DNA from: Pseudomonadota bacterium
GTDB lineage: Bacteria; Pseudomonadota; Alphaproteobacteria; Rhizobiales; Hyphomicrobiaceae
Length of the DNA: 64,000 bases
Reading direction: 5' to 3'
Assembly: GCA_018242215.1 (NCBI GenBank)
Contig: JAFECG010000019.1
Coordinates: forward strand, 124,001 to 188,000
In this document: one piece after another, positions 62,743 through 64,000 of the stretch
How positions within the stretch are numbered: position 1 is the first letter of the stretch
Layout of the letters: each line of letters begins with the position of its first letter
The notes under the pieces: generated by a model
Database searches by the model: none
What the model saw: the letters and a program-made list of their open reading frames with translations, nothing else
What the model was told of the DNA's origin: nothing
Made by a program: the position numbers and the translations under genes

Positions 62743-62776
62743 GAAAAAGAAGCACCCGCCGGGAGGAACGGCGGGT
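62743..62776 (-). terminator. Terminator of the small secreted protein gene
   Basis: An 8-bp GC stem (62754-62761 with 62769-62776, 7-base loop) is followed on the minus strand by GCTTCTTTTTC. It lies 34 bases past the stop of the gene that ends at 62810 and before the tRNA-Phe region. Confidence 0.85.
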
Positions 62777-62809
62777 CTTCAGACAAATTCAAGCGTGGTC
62801 ATTCCTGGA

Positions 62810-63091
62810 TCAGTGAGGGATCTGCTGATCTTCCATCCGGACGATAGAAGCGTCGTGCCCGCGTGAAGCTGAGGCATCGACGTCGGGCGCAGCGGAATTG
62901 CCGAACTGATCGACTTCCTGCTCGGTCACCGATGCGTCTGGACCACTGACCATCGAGCTATAGGTCGGGACCGTCCGGTCGCCGATCTGCGCATTTACAA
63001 GGCTCGGAATCGATTCCGCGCTGGCGGGAACACCCGAAAGAGCCAGTACGCCTGAGACAATCATGAAAGAGAGGATCTTGTTCGTCGACAT
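62810..63091 (-). CDS. Small secreted hypothetical protein
   Basis: A 93-residue exported protein. The ATG at 63091 is preceded by GGGAG and opens a Sec signal (KILSFMIVSGVLALSGVPAS, ending ASAES). The mature part is acidic and serine-rich (DASVTEQEVDQFGNSAAPDV) with no family I recognise. A clear terminator follows. It stands alone between tRNA-Phe and the bicupin gene. Confidence 0.75.
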   Translation of the reverse strand: MSTNKILSFMIVSGVLALSGVPASAESIPSLVNAQIGDRTVPTYSSMVSGPDASVTEQEVDQFGNSAAPDVDASASRGHDASIVRMEDQQIPH

Positions 63092-63497
63092 GGCTGTAAC
63101 TCCCAAAAAGATATTTGCTTATCTGCTGTCTGCCGGCCTTTCGGCTCGGGGAGCAGCTGCCGACGAATTTGATCCGCGCACGGCACTTCCGCTATCGCAC
63201 GTTGGGTCGCTCCGACAGCCACCAAGGCGTTAGCGTTCAACACGATCGTTTCCGGGCGTTATACGCGGGTATGATGTGGAAATTGGCATCCGTCAGCCGC
63301 TGTGCCTGAACGCCGGTGACGGATCTTCGGCATCGAGGCATAAGCTCGTTGCGCGTGAAAGACAGCCCTTCATGCAAACACGAAATGAGGCTGCGTTTCA
63401 GAAAGAATGGCTGTTTTTGTCCTCCTATGGTCGTCGGCATCTGGGGCGTGGTTCGTGACTTCGGCTCCAGATGGTGACGCGGATAGGAGCGACGTTT
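63092..63497 (+). other. Gap before the bicupin gene
   Basis: About 400 bases with no gene I can support. Open frames here on both strands have no start with a ribosome-binding site and no recognisable pattern; the 214-codon minus-strand frame at 63237-63881 runs antisense to the bicupin gene. Promoters for both neighbours should lie here, but I cannot assign hexamers. Confidence 0.4.
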
Positions 63498-64000
63498 ATG
63501 GATAGTCTTTCTCGCCGGAACATTCTCGCAATCGGAGCCGCAACGAGCGCGCTCGCTGCATCTACGGCAGCGCGCGCTGCGACGTTCGGAAATCCCGATC
63601 AGCCCGCCGAGGGGGCCATCAATGCCAATGCCGCCGGGCTCTCCGATCCTGGGCCGCAAAATCCTATTATCGGCAGTCAGTTTCCTTCGTTCGAAAATCC
63701 GCCGCCGACGGACGTTGGTGGGATGCCGCTGTTCTGGGGATCTTTCAACAACGCTGCCAAACGTATTCAGAACGGCGGATGGGCGCGACAGGTTACGCAG
63801 GCCGACTTTGCGATCTCGGAAGCCGTATCGGGCGTCAACATGCGTCTTGGACCCGGCGGCATCCGCGAGATGCACTGGCACCTCGCCGCCGAGTGGGCGA
63901 TCATGACGAATGGGCGCTGCCGCGTCACCGTGCTAGATCCAAAAGGACGCGCATATATCGATGATGTGGGGCCGGGTGATCTCTGGTATTTTCCAGCCGG
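63498..64000 (+). CDS. Tat-exported bicupin, oxalate decarboxylase-like (partial, cut by right edge)
   Basis: The first 167 codons of a protein of the bicupin oxalate decarboxylase family; the window ends inside it. A twin-arginine signal MDSLSRRNILAIGAATSALA opens it. The mature part begins NPDQPAEGAINANAAGLSD and contains the first cupin motif RLGPGGIREMHWHLAAEWAI, with the HxH and glutamate that bind Mn. That motif is typical of oxalate decarboxylase (oxalate to formate and CO2) and its oxidase relative. In a methylotroph-like background this would yield formate in the periplasm (inference). Confidence 0.85.
   Translation, partial: MDSLSRRNILAIGAATSALAASTAARAATFGNPDQPAEGAINANAAGLSDPGPQNPIIGSQFPSFENPPPTDVGGMPLFWGSFNNAAKRIQNGGWARQVTQADFAISEAVSGVNMRLGPGGIREMHWHLAAEWAIMTNGRCRVTVLDPKGRAYIDDVGPGDLWYFPA

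Overview
The window is about 62% GC by eye and reads as the chromosome of an alphaproteobacterium of the order Hyphomicrobiales (Rhizobiales). A Hyphomicrobium-like methylotroph is my best guess. The reasons are the UPF0262 and DUF2948 proteins around hisD, the ffs-dnaX-ybaB-recR and murA-hisD-maf-yacG-tRNA-Phe neighbourhoods, a CpaA-F/TadBC pilus locus, and a CycM-type membrane cytochrome. The species is an inference. I saw no rRNA, insertion sequence, prophage or CRISPR array. Almost all of the sequence is tightly packed chromosomal coding DNA.

Left part (1-9.6 kb). On the minus strand are pstS and phoR, the start of a phosphate uptake and sensing operon that continues off the left edge, preceded by an Rrf2-type regulator. 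Diverging from the regulator is a tightly coupled five-gene plus-strand operon for exported proteins: imelysin, Tat-exported multicopper oxidase, di-heme DUF1111 oxidoreductase, second imelysin, Tat-exported DUF1513 protein. Four of the five genes overlap a neighbour or are translationally coupled. A good -35/-10 pair overlapped by a small palindrome lies between the regulator and the operon. It looks like a periplasmic metal (probably iron) handling system and is the most interesting unit here.

9.6-15.4 kb. An XdhC-MobA molybdenum-cofactor fusion gene broken by a one-base frameshift, rimO, a cation diffusion facilitator, a membrane metal-dependent hydrolase and a TetR regulator.

15.7-28.7 kb. 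A complete Tad/Flp pilus locus. Two TadE/G-like minor pilins and a stand-alone CpaC N-terminal-domain protein lie on the minus strand. Two Flp pilins, the prepilin peptidase and cpaB-cpaC-cpaD-cpaE-cpaF-tadB-tadC lie on the plus strand. A TadD-like TPR lipoprotein faces them. CtrA-like sites lie in two of the intergenic regions.

28.9-41.2 kb. pepA and an NlpC/P60 cell-wall hydrolase (coupled), a GST, a Yej-type peptide ABC transporter operon with two binding proteins, and a membrane-anchored cytochrome c.

41.3-55.1 kb. kdsB, pheA, the 4.5S SRP RNA, dnaX-ybaB-recR, a MATE exporter, a nucleotide-sugar epimerase-like protein, def-fmt, a secreted glycine-rich protein, truA, folE, mgtE with a 25-bp hairpin terminator, and tRNA-Thr(GGT).

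55.2-64 kb. murA, DUF2948, hisD, UPF0262, then a minus-strand Crp-like regulator plus class III adenylate cyclase pair inserted into this conserved neighbourhood, then maf, yacG, tRNA-Phe(GAA), a small secreted protein, and the first part of a Tat-exported bicupin (oxalate decarboxylase-like) cut by the right edge.

Starts were chosen by ribosome-binding sites, overlaps and family length. Several differ from the longest open frame.
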